A DNA stretch of 64,000 nt from Pyrenochaeta sp. MPI-SDFR-AT-0127 (taxonomy: Eukaryota > Ascomycota > Dothideomycetes > Pleosporales > Cucurbitariaceae): contig JAGTJM010000001.1 in NCBI GenBank assembly GCA_020747015.1, positions 868,001-932,000 of the forward strand, read 5' to 3'. A program made the position numbers and the translations under genes. The notes beneath the pieces were generated by a model that was not told the DNA's origin, ran no database searches, and was given only the letters and a program-made list of their open reading frames with translations. Shown here piece after piece: positions 31,878 to 43,885 of this stretch. Numbering within the stretch: the stretch's first letter is position 1; every line of letters starts with the position of its first letter.

Positions 31878-34747
31878 TTACAAAACGAAGAAGGCAGCAA
31901 CAACACCAACAACAGCAGTCAATCCAACACCGAAGCGGCTAGCAGCACCCTCAAACTCAGGAGGAGAGTACGAGGAGGGCTTGGTGGGCTTGCCCGTGCC
32001 GGTAGGCTTGGGAACATATGCGCTAGTACCGTTCTTAGCGCCGTAGGGAACAGCGGCATACGGAGCAGAAGAAACATGGGGCACAGGAGCGTGAGGCACA
32101 GGGGTGTATGGCACCGGGACCTTGGTCAAGGTGATGTACTGCACCTTTGTGCTTGTGACCTTCTCGTCCTCGACGGGATACTCGGGCTCGCTGGGCTTGT
32201 CGGCTCCGTAGACGGGCTTGTCGGCCTCGGGGTATGTGGGGCTGGACGGCTTTGGCGACGCAGGGTAGTCAGCAGGATAGACATCTGGCTTCGAGGTCGG
32301 GTACGCAGGAACATCAGTGGCAGGATGAATAGGCTTGGTGATGGTCACAGTGATGGTCTTGTCGACGTAGACGCTCGTGGTCCAGCCCTCGGGGTACTCG
32401 GGCTCCTTGGTGGGCTTCGCGCACGAACCGCAGACAGTCTTAACAATCGTGGTGGTGATTGTAGTTAGACCAGTTGGGCACACGTCAACGTAGGTTGCTA
32501 TAGTGTATTAGTGCATGTGTTCAGAAAGTTGAGGCTTACGATGACTTCGGACTTACTCGTGATGACGGTAGTGGTGCCAGTAGGATAGCTTGGGTTCTCT
32601 GCAGGGTAATCGGGCTTCTTTGTAACGGAAGGATAGCTGTCATGTCCCTTGGAGCTCTCAACTGGGTAAGCTGGGTAGTCACCTCCCTTCGAGCTCTCAG
32701 CTGGGTAAGCTGGGTAGTCACCACCCTTCGAGCTCTCAGCCGGGTAAGCAGGATAGTCACCGCCCTTAGAGCTCTCAGCAGGATAACCCTTGCTGGAAGA
32801 AGCAGCATTGGGAGTAGACTCTGGGTAGGTGGGATAATCGGTGGGATAGACACCGTGAGTGCTTGAAGCGTTGTATACCGGGTAGAGAGTGCTGTAAATG
32901 TCGGATGGATAGCCAGGAGTGGAGCTTGCGCTGGGGTAGACGTTCTTGGTAGTGTCCGCAGGGTAGACAATGCTAACGCTATCGCTTGGGCTGGGGACAT
33001 AGACAGAGCTGCTCTCGCTTGGGTGAGGAACATAGACGGAGCTGCTCTCGCTTGGGTGGGGAACGTAGACGGAGCTGCTCTGGGGGACGTAGACGGAGCT
33101 GCTCTGGGGGACGTAGATGGAGCTGCTCTGGGGGACGTAGATGGAGCTGCTCTGGGGGACGTAGACGGAGCTGCTCTGGGGGACGTAGACGGAGCTGCTC
33201 TGGGGGACGTAGACGGAGCTGCTCTGGGGGACGTAGACGGAGCTGCTCTGGGGGACGTAGACGGAGCTGCTCTGGGGGACGTAGACGGAGCTGCTCTGGG
33301 GGACGTAGACGGAGCTGCTCTGGGGGACGTATACCGAGCTGCTTTGGGGAACATAGACTGAGCTACTCTGGGGAACATAGACCGAGCTGCTCTGGACGGG
33401 AGTAGATCTGGAAGAAGGCACATGGACAGATGAGCTTCCAGGGAGATTGGAGGAAGAAGGCCTGACGCTGGAGCTGACATGAACGGAGGAAGGCCTGACG
33501 CTCGAAGTGACATGAACGGACGAAGACCTGACGCTGGAGCTAACGTGAACAGATGAAGACCTGACGCTGGACGAGAGGCGAACACTGGATGAGGGAACGC
33601 GAGTGCTAGAAGTGACACGAGTGGATGAAACACGAGTGCTGCTGACGGGACGGCTGCTCGAAGATACAGCTGGCTTATACTTGCTGGTGAAAGTACCGTC
33701 AAGCGCAGCCTTCATCCAGTAGCCGTATGACTGTCCATAGGTGGGGTTCCTGACAGAGACGGTGGCCTCCCAGAGCATGACACCACCAAATTGAGTGGGG
33801 TGCTTCTTCTGGTACTTGACGATCAAGGCATTGGCTTGCTCAGGCTTGAGGTAGTGGTCGGGGTGGCTCTTGACGCCGTCGGGTCCGGCTGGCAGTCCAA
33901 GGTAGAGCTTGGCGTTCCTGTTGACGGAGTTGTTCCGAAGCCATGTAATCCATGCGTCGAAGCTGAATCCGGTTGTAGGTGAGTTGAGGTCCTTGAACCC
34001 GAGTAGAGCAGAGCACTCATAGGTGTTATAGAACTGGGTGAAGATCATGTCGAATGACACCTTACTGATAACGTCGGCGAGGCGAGCGTCCGGAATCACG
34101 CACTGGGGAGCGGCAGAGATGAGAATGTTGGGTTGCTTGGCTCGAGCACGCGTCACGAAGTGATCGTAATTCTTGAAGATGAACTCCTTCGAGGGAACGT
34201 TGGCTACTTCAGCCTCGAGGTCGAGATCATAACCATCGACAGCCGCGGCACCGAATGGGCGAGGCTTTCCAGCTGCTGACCACTCGCTGGTAAGAGGGCC
34301 AAATGCTCCCACAAGAAATTCCGCAAAATACTCAGCGACCGCCTGGTTAGGCAGATAGTAGTTTGTGGGTGCACCACCACCAAGGGAGAGCAGAACCTTC
34401 TTGCCAGCGGTCTGGCAGTCGATGATTGCCTGCTCAACACCAGCACAGTTCTTCAGAAGTTTACTATCCTTGGTGCTGTCTTTGGGATCCGGGTAGTATC
34501 CCCAGCAGGCATTGGCGTGATTTGTCTCGGGATAATCGCCAACATTCTTTGGGAAGCCATTGACGAAGCCGATGTTAACAATGTCGACACTGGGGTCACT
34601 GCAGACTTGAGACAGGGGAATCTGGTCACTGCCCTGTCCCCAGTATACGGCGACGTTCTGGGTAGATGCGGGATTGTATGCGGCGGAGGCGGTTGAAGCC
34701 AGAATGCCAGCTGCAAGAGCAGCACGCGAGAAGGTGGAGGAGGACAT
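31878..34747 (-). CDS. GPI-anchored class III chitinase (GH18) with Ser-rich repeat stalk
   Basis: Two exons (34747-32557, 32497-31878) give 936 aa. The 59-nt intron has donor GTAAGT and acceptor ATAG. Residues 1-22 are a signal peptide. The GH18 domain spans ~27-370: substrate strand motif LLSLGGG at 119-125, catalytic motif DGYDLDLE at 171-178 with acid E178, and the YNTYEC and MLWEA segments of plant-type chitinases. Next come Ser/Thr-rich stretches (SSVRSSSVHVSS units), thirteen copies of an eight-residue unit ending YVPQ, longer variants VYVPHPSE, and three copies of a GGDYPAYPAESSK unit. The C terminus has a hydrophobic tail (VGLTAVVGVVAAFFVL) preceded by GAAS, a likely GPI attachment site. 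It is expected at the cell wall, cleaving chitin during growth or septation. The upstream in-frame TTG at 34834 is not used. Confidence 0.93.
32641..32785 (-). repeat. 39-bp coding repeat in chitinase, about 3.5 copies
   Basis: Units encode ESSKGGDYPAYPA, three nearly identical copies with a fourth partial (ESSKGHD). They sit between the YVPQ array and the intron. Confidence 0.9.
33073..33402 (-). repeat. 24-bp coding minisatellite, 13 copies
   Basis: Tandem 24-bp units each encode SSSVYVPQ (two read SSSIYVPQ). Most copies are nearly identical at DNA level; divergence rises toward the 5' end of the gene (the last three units near 33330-33400). This pattern indicates recent expansion by slippage or unequal recombination and likely length polymorphism between strains. 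Confidence 0.95.
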
Positions 34748-37700
34748 GATTATGGGATTAACTGAGTAAAACACTATGCGAATGAATGATAGGACGGCCA
34801 AAGGCCAGTAAAGATCGTGATGAGTTGAACTCAACGAAAGGACGCAAGCAAATGCTTGCTATTAGAATAGAGACTCGAGAGAGTGACTGGTGATGGACTG
34901 AAAGCAGCGCGAGTGCAGTTCAAAACGTGTGGGAGATTACCCTATATCTTGCCTGACGCAGCAGCGGTACCTGCATGGCGACTTGGGGGGCTGACCGTGC
35001 CGCTTGCTAGCATGAAGCCATCCACAGGTCGAGACGGCAAAGGCTCACAGTGACATCGTTTAGATCCTGCATCGAGTAGGGGGCTAATGCAGGAACAGAA
35101 AGTCGTTGGCCCTTGAGCTTCATCATTGGTGGAATGCCCGATTGTCTAGCTGGATCGAGGTTGGGGAAGCATACGGCGTCCAGGGACAATCTACGGCTGG
35201 CAGGCGCCAAAGGCGTTCATACCACGCTTTGACGTGACGCTTACCCAGGCTTGTTTGACCGGTCACTGGGCCATCCAAAGTATCGATAAGATCATTTCGG
35301 TTAAAGGCTGGTTGCTTACCCGTGGTCTAGAAGTCCAATGAGCAGAAGAAACGGCAGTCTTTCAGGCCTAGCTGAGTCCGGTGTGACGGTCAGCTCTGCC
35401 GGCGGTGTAGCGCTTCTTTGGACGTTGAAGGATCGCCATACGTCCGGCTATACATAGTCCAACAGCTTCCTGTCTTTGTCAACATTGCGGCGTGGTCGCC
35501 TTCAACGCTCCAGCCTGCCACTAGTTAGCACCAGGCAGAGCGGAAGAACAAAAAAACCACCGTCGTGCAAGTGACAAGAGCGCGTTGGTGGGACAGGGTG
35601 CAAGTGGCTGCGTGCAGGAATTTCAGCCGGCCGGATATGGGATTTGGGTTTCATCCTCCGACAGGGTGTGGATCGAGAATGCGGTTTGACTGCTTGTGAA
35701 AGGGATTTTGCCATGGCTGCCTAAGCGACGTCCGCCCTGTGGGCCAGGGGTGTCCCTGACTTACCATTTTGGGCCATCAATGGATCAGCCCTGAATTTTC
35801 CCATAAAGATGACTTGACGTCCCTCATTTACTAAGGTCTTGGAGAAGCATGGAGTAGCTGGGTTGCGACAGCCTACTACAGCGAGTACAAAATTTCTCTC
35901 CAAATTGCTCTTACCTGCTGTTCCCCCGTTCAGGCGACCAGGTGGCGTCTGTTCTTAGTTCGAAGGATGACTCGCAATTTCGCGAAGAAGCTATTTTAAG
36001 CGGAGGGTGCCTAGCCTCTGACTTGGACTTTGCCGGGGGGATATTGGAGTAAACGCCAGCCGAAGACACTGATCCATTTCGCGCAATCTACGCGCCTGGT
36101 GTTGCGAAAATGATCCATCCCGTCCGTCTCAACGGCCCACTTTGACGCCTGAGCCTCGGAGGAATGGGTGAGGCGTGCGATCTCCAAATGCGAGTGGAGT
36201 CACCTTTCGCCGAACACGATTCATACCGCCTGCTTCCATCAATGTGGCTTCCAATGCGCCCCAGTGGGCTTGCATACCAGCCCACAATCACAATAGAAAG
36301 TGTATAAAGCGGACAGCTGTCCTGGTCGGTAGTTTAGAATTGAAACTAAGCTGAGAGCATAAACGACATGATGTGAATGCTCGGAACGCACGTGGCAATG
36401 ATGACCTCCGATGATGCGCAATGTGGATTCCAGCGGCGATCATCAGCCTTGTTTCGCCGATCTTCATCGGATTGAAGGGTCGCGTACTTCTTCGATAAGC
36501 TTCGTATTATTCTTGTTTGAATGTTCATTGACAAGGTTCTGGCTAGGAGAGTAAAAAGTCTGCAAAGAGCATATCAGCCTAGGCGGAAATACATGACAAG
36601 TATGTCATCGACAGTCATGCATACAACGCCCCTGCACAACGGGACATCGAGTACCATAATATCAGGTCGGAGGCTCCGAGTTTGTAATGTTTAGTGGTTT
36701 TTTTTTTGAAAGGTGAGCTCAACGCTCCATATGAAAATTTCTGAGGCAAAGGGGAAGCCATTGCTTCGCCTCGCTCCACATCAATTATGCCGTAACCCAG
36801 GCCGCATCCAATTCCTCGTTGGCATCCTTCCTGTCTCCTTTTGCCGGAGCCTGATACTGCATGAAGCTTCCCCATTTCCAACTTCTTCGCGCGCCTTTTC
36901 TTCCTCTAGTATCCGGTTCTTGGATTACATCTTTTTTATCGTTAGTCCTAAGCTATTTGGTCGTAGCAGGCAGACGATTCTGGGTCAGCCTTGGTCTTCG
37001 ATCGCTTTCAGAAAGAGTTATTGTTATCCTTAGATCGGTATCTTTAGTCTGAATGCCTGGGTCTAATAAGAAAATTGGGAGCAGTGCAACCACAGGTCCA
37101 CAATACCAAGCTTGCAGAATTGGGGCGAGTGAAGTGCCTGCACACTACTTCTGTCCACCCAAAAGCGACACAGAAGATGACAGAACATTCCTCTTGCATA
37201 AATTTCCCTGTAAGCTATAATCATGCTCCGATGTAGATGTACCAAGCAATTTTTCGCTCATCTTGATTAATTGCGCTTCCTATCTCAATCCAAACTATCT
37301 GGCAGTGTTTCCTCCAAGAGCGCAGTAGCGATATATCATGCCGCTTCATAACTCCACAAAAGAGAATATTGGGTGGACATTTCGCACCCATAACTTGCCC
37401 GCCCTCGACCTCCTGTAGAGACGAATGTTAGCGCACAGTGACTTGTCGTCCTGTTCGCTGACTTGTGTTCCTTCCATTGCCTAACTAAACCGTGTGGAGT
37501 TTTATGCGAGAAAGAGATATGAGGGGTGAAGTTCATCGCGTGTGGTGCAGGATGGGAGAGTGATATTGGTGGCAGCAGGCGGTTACTGTTGATGGCTGGT
37601 ATGACATTAGCATGATGTTGTGCCTAATTTGAAGCAGTAGAAGCAGTAGAAGCAGTAGAAGCAGTAGAAGCAGTAGAAGCAGTAGAAGCAGTAGAAGCAG

Positions 37701-39552
37701 TAGAAGCAGTAGAAGCAGTAGAAGCAGTAGAAGCAGTAGAAGCAGTAGAAGTAGATAGTTCAATCTTTGTCATGGCAATGACGACCTCACGCCCACCAAC
37801 AGGAAAGGAGACAAGCACAGTGTCTGGGCAACATCTCAGAACCCTCCACTCCGGTACTAGCATCGGAATATTGGAGCATTCAGGAGCCGGTAAACGAGGT
37901 GTTATACTTCTTATGTATAGTTATTTCATTCGCGATGATCCAGTATCAAATCAACAACTCTGAGCCCCCAAATACTTGGATTGCTGGTTATGACTAGTGT
38001 AGCACTCCATGAGCTATTCGAGAATATTAGTAGTAGTTCATGCACAAGTAGTGAAGATATGTTTTTAATTGTGGGACAACATATGCGATGGTGGTCAAAA
38101 GGAGAGCTCTGAGGGAGAGTGCAAGCACGCCGCTATCTATGATACATTGCGGAATCAACGAAAGTCTTGAGAATTGTGCCTTAGTTTGCAATACAGCCAC
38201 GGAGAAGCTTTACAAGGACAATAGTCATCTTGAGATCAATTATCAGAATGACGTGAAGAAAGGAGGTCCCCAGCGTCGTGCGTCGTCTCTCGCAAGGCGC
38301 CCCGCCACAGAGCGAAGTTTTCCGTCGGACGCGTTGACTGCAATCCGCAACAGTTCGTATCTTTGATGAACAACTACGCCGAATTTCAAACCTGTGCCTC
38401 GCACGTGCTCACAATCCCGAGCTTGGCATTACACATCGAGCTCTTGTCCCCAGATTCTTCCCCAGATTCTGAGGGCAGCCAGTCTCGGCGCTTTTGCGGT
38501 AGTCCCTTTTTCTTTGCGGGGCACGAGGAAGGTTCCACCGTTTTCACAGGGTTTACAAGCAGTTTCACGGCGTAATCGGAGCGTGACTCGTCTCGAAGGG
38601 TCCCTGTTGGTGCATCCTCAACCACAATTATGACAACGTCTGGCCCCAGCCGATAGGTCGTAGCGCAGCGCCAACCATGCGAGTAACTGCCGATCTGCAC
38701 AGAGCCGCCTGGACGGAAATAGCGGTGTCTTCATGGAACGAAGAATTTTCCGCCACAACAAGATCAAGACGTGGGAGATGACTACACCATTGTTATGGGC
38801 CTTGCTGGGGGAGGCTTTCTTCCAGTTTCTCTATCTCGCGTTGAAAAGATTAGATAGGGGAGGGCCGGAACGCCGAGGACGCGAACGCTTCCGACATCGT
38901 CATGGCACGCATGCCGACGTGGCTTTGTCTTTATCGAAGATATCGTGAAGCATTGATGCGGCTTGTGCTTGGTGTTAACCCGATGCGGATATATTGTCCA
39001 TCTAGTCGAACCCTCCTTCCGAGTCCGTGTGGGGTAAACCGTAGATCAGCCTATCTCGCTGTTCCAACAACCTCATGACCGATAATTCACAAAATCTCCC
39101 TTCAACAAGCCGCCATTGACGATAGTTCCAGCCGACGCAGGCAGTTGTTCCATTGTGTGCCCAACTTTTCTGGAGAGCCGGCGTCCTCCCATAGGGGTCC
39201 AAGATGGCCAAAAAAGATGAGTTCAGAATTTGTGGCTGGCCAATCAGCCTCACTGCGATGCAGCGCATGTCGCATACCGTTGAAAGCCCAACCCAAGAAT
39301 GGCCGAATCTCGGGATCTAGGCTTACTGGCCTCTCTTTCAACCACACCAACTATGCGCTTTTATCAGCAACTATCTTAGCCCCTGCTTGATAGGCATCGG
39401 CCCTATCTGCGGTGTCATTGCCCCGTCACGCGCATTTAGAAGGTCGCTTCCGCTTCTTTTGCCTCTGCATTTCGAGTTCCATTCTTTTGCACTGGCAGTC
39501 TGCCCAAACACTTGACCTTTCCAGACCTCGCCGCCCTAATTCAGCAACAGAC
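34748..39552. other. Large gene-poor region
   Basis: About 4.8 kb between the divergent chitinase (-) and the Zn2Cys6 factor (+), the longest stretch without a recognisable gene in the window. Frames of 60-105 codons occur on both strands but show no family pattern. It contains the chitinase promoter, a T-run near 36698, a 9-bp minisatellite at 37632-37751, and the upstream region of the transcription factor. Confidence 0.55.
37632..37751. repeat. 9-bp minisatellite, 13 copies
   Basis: Thirteen tandem copies of AGAAGCAGT, almost without variation. On the minus strand one frame from an ATG at 37863 runs through the array as repeats of S-T-A and stops at 37624, giving 79 codons; there is no other sign that it is coding. 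Confidence 0.95.
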
Positions 39553-41719
39553 ATGTCTTCCTTGGCCCAAGACAAGGTTATGGCAAGAGATCTCAAGGCG
39601 AAAAAGACAAAGTCCAGGAACGGGTGCGGCCGATGCAAACTCAAAAGGGTAATTCCCCACTCATTCACACTCCCAGCTTGAACAAATGTTGATAGTGGTA
39701 AAGCTCAAATGCGACGAGACTGCTCCCGGGTGTCTGCAGTGCAAGAAACGGAACGTTGCCTGTCCTGGATATGAGAAGACCCTCAAGTGGTCTACAAAGT
39801 ATGAAGTCTTCACGCCCACCCAGTTCAAGTCATCCTCGCCTAGGCCAAGGTCTGCCCCCGATGTCACACCTCAAGTGTCTAGATCCGTCGAGTCTGCCCT
39901 TCCCCAGAACGTCGTCAATGGAATTCAAGCCCTAGCCGCCGTGCTTCCTGCAGGCAAGAAGAATGTAGAATACCAAGAGCGAGATGCCATTAAGCAACCA
40001 TCACCCTCGGTTCCTTCCCCACCGGGCCTCGAGGAAACTACCCAGGAGTCTTCCACCGAGGATGGTGACTCGCCTCCAGAGTTTGAGCCCTTCACCATGG
40101 ATAATGTTGAGATGGATCACATCTTGCTTGATGGCTTGGTCGATGCCATTCCAATGCCCCATGATGAGTTCACTTTCGATCCCTTCGAGAACCTTGACTT
40201 TGACTCTGGATCATTGGACGACTTCACATTTGATTCTGAAGATGTTTCACCAAAACAAGATTCAGTGACTTCATCATCCTCATCCATCTTGGTGACCCGG
40301 GAATCAGGCCAAGACTCCAGCCCTCGGCTCTCGCGTTCGTTGCTTTTAGATTTTTACCGTCTTCCAAGTCCATCACCTGACCCATCATCGCCGGACGATG
40401 TTGAGTCGCTTCTCATTCAGCACTATTTCAAAGATGTTTGCGCAGTCTTCTCTTCTTTCGATTCTATTGTCAACCCTTTCAGAACAACGATTAGCCGGAT
40501 CTATCAGGACTCACCATCAATCAAGTATGCCATCCAATCCATGGCTGCCGCCCATTTGGCGAATACCTTTCCCAACATGGCGGCAATTGGTGTTGAGCTA
40601 CAGCGCAAGGCTCGCGATGCTTTGGAAGCGGAGCTTCCCCTTGCTCAGAGCGGTCAAGCCAATGTTACCAAGACTTTCTTGAGCATCATGCTACTTGGTC
40701 TCACCACTTCCTGGCATGACAGTAGCGCCCTTGGCACAGAGTATCTTTCCACTGCGCGAAGTTTAATCTTACCAAAGCTCCTAAGTCGTTCCGATGAGCT
40801 AGAAACTCAGCGAGAGGCGCAATTCTTCGAAGAGTCTTTGATCCATTGGGAGATGCTTATGGGCTTTGTAACTGAAGATGCGATGAGCTTCTCTTCTCCT
40901 TCAGGGCTGCGCGCTACACGAGTAGCAAAGAAGAATACACCTGCAGCTCGCCGGCCAGATGGAAAGATCGTTCCACATCCGTGGACTGGTGTTGCACCAA
41001 TGGTCCAATTCCTATTCGCTGAGGTCGGCCGCCTGGTTCGCAGGGAACGCTCCCTAGATCGAGACTCAGCCATAGACTTCCGACGACGACAGGAGAATCT
41101 CCACAACGCTGCATCCCTGGAAGAGGATCTACTCGCCGTGGAGTATCCCTCGATAAACGAGCTTGCCGATACTGGCGATGAGCGGACTCCCAAGGAGCAC
41201 TTCCTCGTCATCGCCGAAGCATACCGTTGCGCCGGCCTACTTGAGATTTACCGCGCCTTCCCTTCGGTCTTGCGCAAACGTCTAGGATCCGACAAATTTA
41301 AGGAAAGCGCGAATGTTGATTTCCAGTTCCCAATGCCACGATTCGAGACGCCGTACGAGGAGACCGATATGAAGCTATGGCTCAATTCTCTTGCGATGCA
41401 TATTCTTCGGTCGATCGAGTCACTTCCTTCGTCGTCCGGCACGTTTTGTATTCAGCCGCTCCTCCTCGTCGTGGCCGCTTCTGAACTCAAGTTTGTCTCT
41501 TCTGTTGACTTCTTTGATGTTCACGCCAGCGATTCGAAGGTCAATACCGCCCGAGACTTCGTCATCCGGAGACTACAAGAGTACTCTCTAAGGCTGCCTA
41601 ACAAGCCGCTCCGTCAAATGATTCAGCTTATCCAGGAGACATGGCGTCGGTCTGATGACGGACAAGATGCATTCTGGATTGACATCATGAACGAAAGAGG
41701 CTGGCACACCATTATGTGA
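39553..41719 (+). CDS. Zn2Cys6 fungal transcription factor
   Basis: Two exons (39553-39648, 39704-41719) give 703 aa. The 55-nt intron (donor GTAATT, acceptor AAAG) splits the zinc cluster between K-L-K-R and L-K-C-D-E; without it the cluster is broken. The binuclear cluster is C25-x2-C28-x6-C35-x6-C42-x2-C45-x6-C52, followed by the basic linker TLKWSTKYEVF. An acidic, Pro/Ser-rich region (~100-230) may be an activation segment. From LLLDFYRLPSPSP to the end lies the fungal-specific (Fungal_trans_2 type) domain, with YFKDVCAVFSSFDS and SIKYAIQSMAAAHLANTFP. It is nuclear and presumably binds CGG-type DNA sites. No metabolic cluster is adjacent, so target genes are unknown. Confidence 0.92.
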
Positions 41720-43034
41720 TTTATATCACTACCATCCTGGTTTTCGCTCGCAACTTACAACACTTTTTTGCGACGCGCCCTTTCATGTGCTTTAATCACC
41801 TATTCGCTTCACTATCCTAAGCTTCTATACGACACACTTGCGATATCCTTTCGACTCTCTATCGGCTTCGGCGTTACCACATACACGGCGTTTTATAACT
41901 TGTACCTGCTTTTGCTTCAAAGCTTTAGACATCCGTCAATGACCGGGTTCCCGGTCTCCACCTGTACGACTGTCCTCACAGTCTTCGATACGAACTCTAA
42001 TGTACGACTTCCATCCTAAGAACAATCGGTTCGACATCCCGGTGATGTTTATTGTGGAGTTCGACTTAATACGATAATCTCTTGCGACACTACGATTGCC
42101 CCTACCGCGACAATCCAAATTACGATACCCATCTGCGATGCCCTGTTTCGATACCCTTCTGCGACCACCCACAACGGTAATCCCGCTGCGTTCAGCCCAC
42201 TGCGATGACCTGCCACGATGCACTGTACGATACCCTACCAAGACCCCCCACTGCGGTCCTAGCCACGAGTTCCATCCTGGCTCCCTGTTGCAACAGCCTC
42301 TTGCGACTTCCTCCTACGACATCCACCGAGATGCCCATAGCGACAATCCGAGCTCGGCGCGGCTCTCCAAGCACCACTAATCCTACCAAAGCGCTCTACC
42401 CATGTATATTATATTTCTTTTCTCTGGGCAGGTAAGACCCTTGCATCACGTGTTGCCAGCGACGATTCTGTCCATGCGACCTTGCCCCCCATTTCCGGCT
42501 TGGCCCTCGCACCTAGCATACACTGGAACCCTGCACTTTCACGTTTTATCCAATCTTCAAAGTAAATTCCCTTTTCAATTGGTTGTACATAGGCACTTGC
42601 ACAGCGTTGTTTCTCCTCGGCACAAATTTACTTTTTCTGTTGTATTATACCTTGTTGTATTTGGTTACGAATTGGCCTATTGAGGGTCTGGAGGAGTTGT
42701 TGTGGGGGAAGAGCTGATGCTAGAAGGAGGATGAGGCATTTCATTTCAACATCGAAGACGAGCTTTGTCTTGGTGTGCAACCCCTTCACTACGATGCACG
42801 ATTCCGAATGTTAGAGAAGACAATGCCGTGGAGGATGAAACCTCGCGGCGAAAGAGGAGGCTCTCAATAAGTCGTTAGCTGTTTGTGGCATATCCCATAG
42901 ATCATATTTGATTCGAGGTATATGTCGTGTATGTACACTACGTCTGCGCACCGCTGAAAATGCGTGCAAGGGCAAGAGTATGTACAGGTGGGAACAATGG
43001 AAGACATTCATTTCAAGCCGTGATGTGTGTAAAA
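41720..43034. other. Intergenic, convergent 3' ends, with eroded tandem repeat
   Basis: About 1.3 kb between the transcription factor stop codon and the stop codon of the small membrane protein gene. The left half carries the degenerate 13-bp repeat described separately; the rest shows nothing recognisable. Confidence 0.5.
41828..42350. repeat. Degenerate ~13-bp tandem repeat (minisatellite relic)
   Basis: The trinucleotide CGA (or CGG/CGT) recurs with spacing of mostly 12-14 nt over about 500 nt, in the context T-R-CGA-Y-R-CCC. The clearest part is 42,080-42,280 with at least 14 consecutive units (spacings near 13). Copies are strongly diverged, and the unit is not a multiple of three, so it is not a protein repeat. 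Confidence 0.6.
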
Positions 43035-43885
43035 TCACATCACCGGCCGATTCGCCTCATCATCGTCCTCTTCTTCGTATGCAATGAATTCTCGCCTCCC
43101 ACTCGATGATTGCGTGACGAAGTACCGCACCGACTCATAGGCCTTTAGTTTCTTCTCTGCGCCTGGACTCGACACTGCGTCTACATGTATGCTTGACGCA
43201 GGGATTGCTAGGAGTCGCTTCTCAGCACCAAGTAGGCGTAACGCGCTCTTCTCAGATTCCTCAGTCTCTTGAATTTGCCGATTCATCCTGTGATTGTATT
43301 AGTCTTTCTTTGTTTCTCTAATCTGAAGTGGTCTTGAACAAAAGTCACATACCATCGCATTCCTAAATGTACGCCTTCTGCTACACATGCGAGTATCGCT
43401 ACAGCAATGATGATCTGAAGCGCCCAGAGATTGACAAAGGAGCTCTGATATGCAGAGAAAGGGTCTGGTTCAGATCGACACACTATTCTTTCGTGGGGTC
43501 GCGCAGTCGGTCTTGGTTCGTTTTCCTGGTCATGATTGCCTTGCGAGCCTTGCCGTACTGGAACCTGCAGGAGGACAGATTTTGATGTTGGCCGTTTCGC
43601 GTTGCTGGCTGAGGCGGATGATGGGTGACCAAGGTATGAACTGTATAGGTCGAAGTGTGCGTGTTCAAAGTTTTCGAGCTCAGGTCCGAGATTGGAACAT
43701 ATGTCGGCTACCAAGGGGCTTGGGATTGGATCTGAGGGCGTCCAGTGGGCAGATGAAGGAGTGTAGACAGCAGGTGGTGCATCAGAGACGATTGAGCAGC
43801 GACAGTGTGTGCGTGTTGGCGCTGCCAGCGTGGTTGTGGAGAAGAGCGTGGAGATGACGAGCAGACTTGATGATGAGACGAGCAT
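43035..43885 (-). CDS. Secreted/type I membrane protein of unknown function
   Basis: Two exons (43885-43353, 43287-43035) give 261 aa. The 65-nt intron has donor GTATGT and acceptor ACAG; the junction reads G-M-R-W-M-N-R. The first ATG is at 43885; the open frame extends upstream from a TTG that is not used. Residues ~1-21 are a signal peptide. The luminal/extracellular part is Ser/Pro-rich, with a CRC near the N terminus. One membrane span (ALQIIIAVAILACVAEGVHLG) lies near residues 156-176, and the ~85-residue cytosolic tail is charged and acidic at its end (EEEDDDE). I do not recognise the family. A role in wall or secretory membranes is inference. Confidence 0.7.

Noticed and set aside
32986..33405. 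Plus-strand frames of Gly/Ser/Arg or Asp/Ala repeats over the chitinase
   Set aside because: They are shadows of the 24-bp coding repeat on the other strand.
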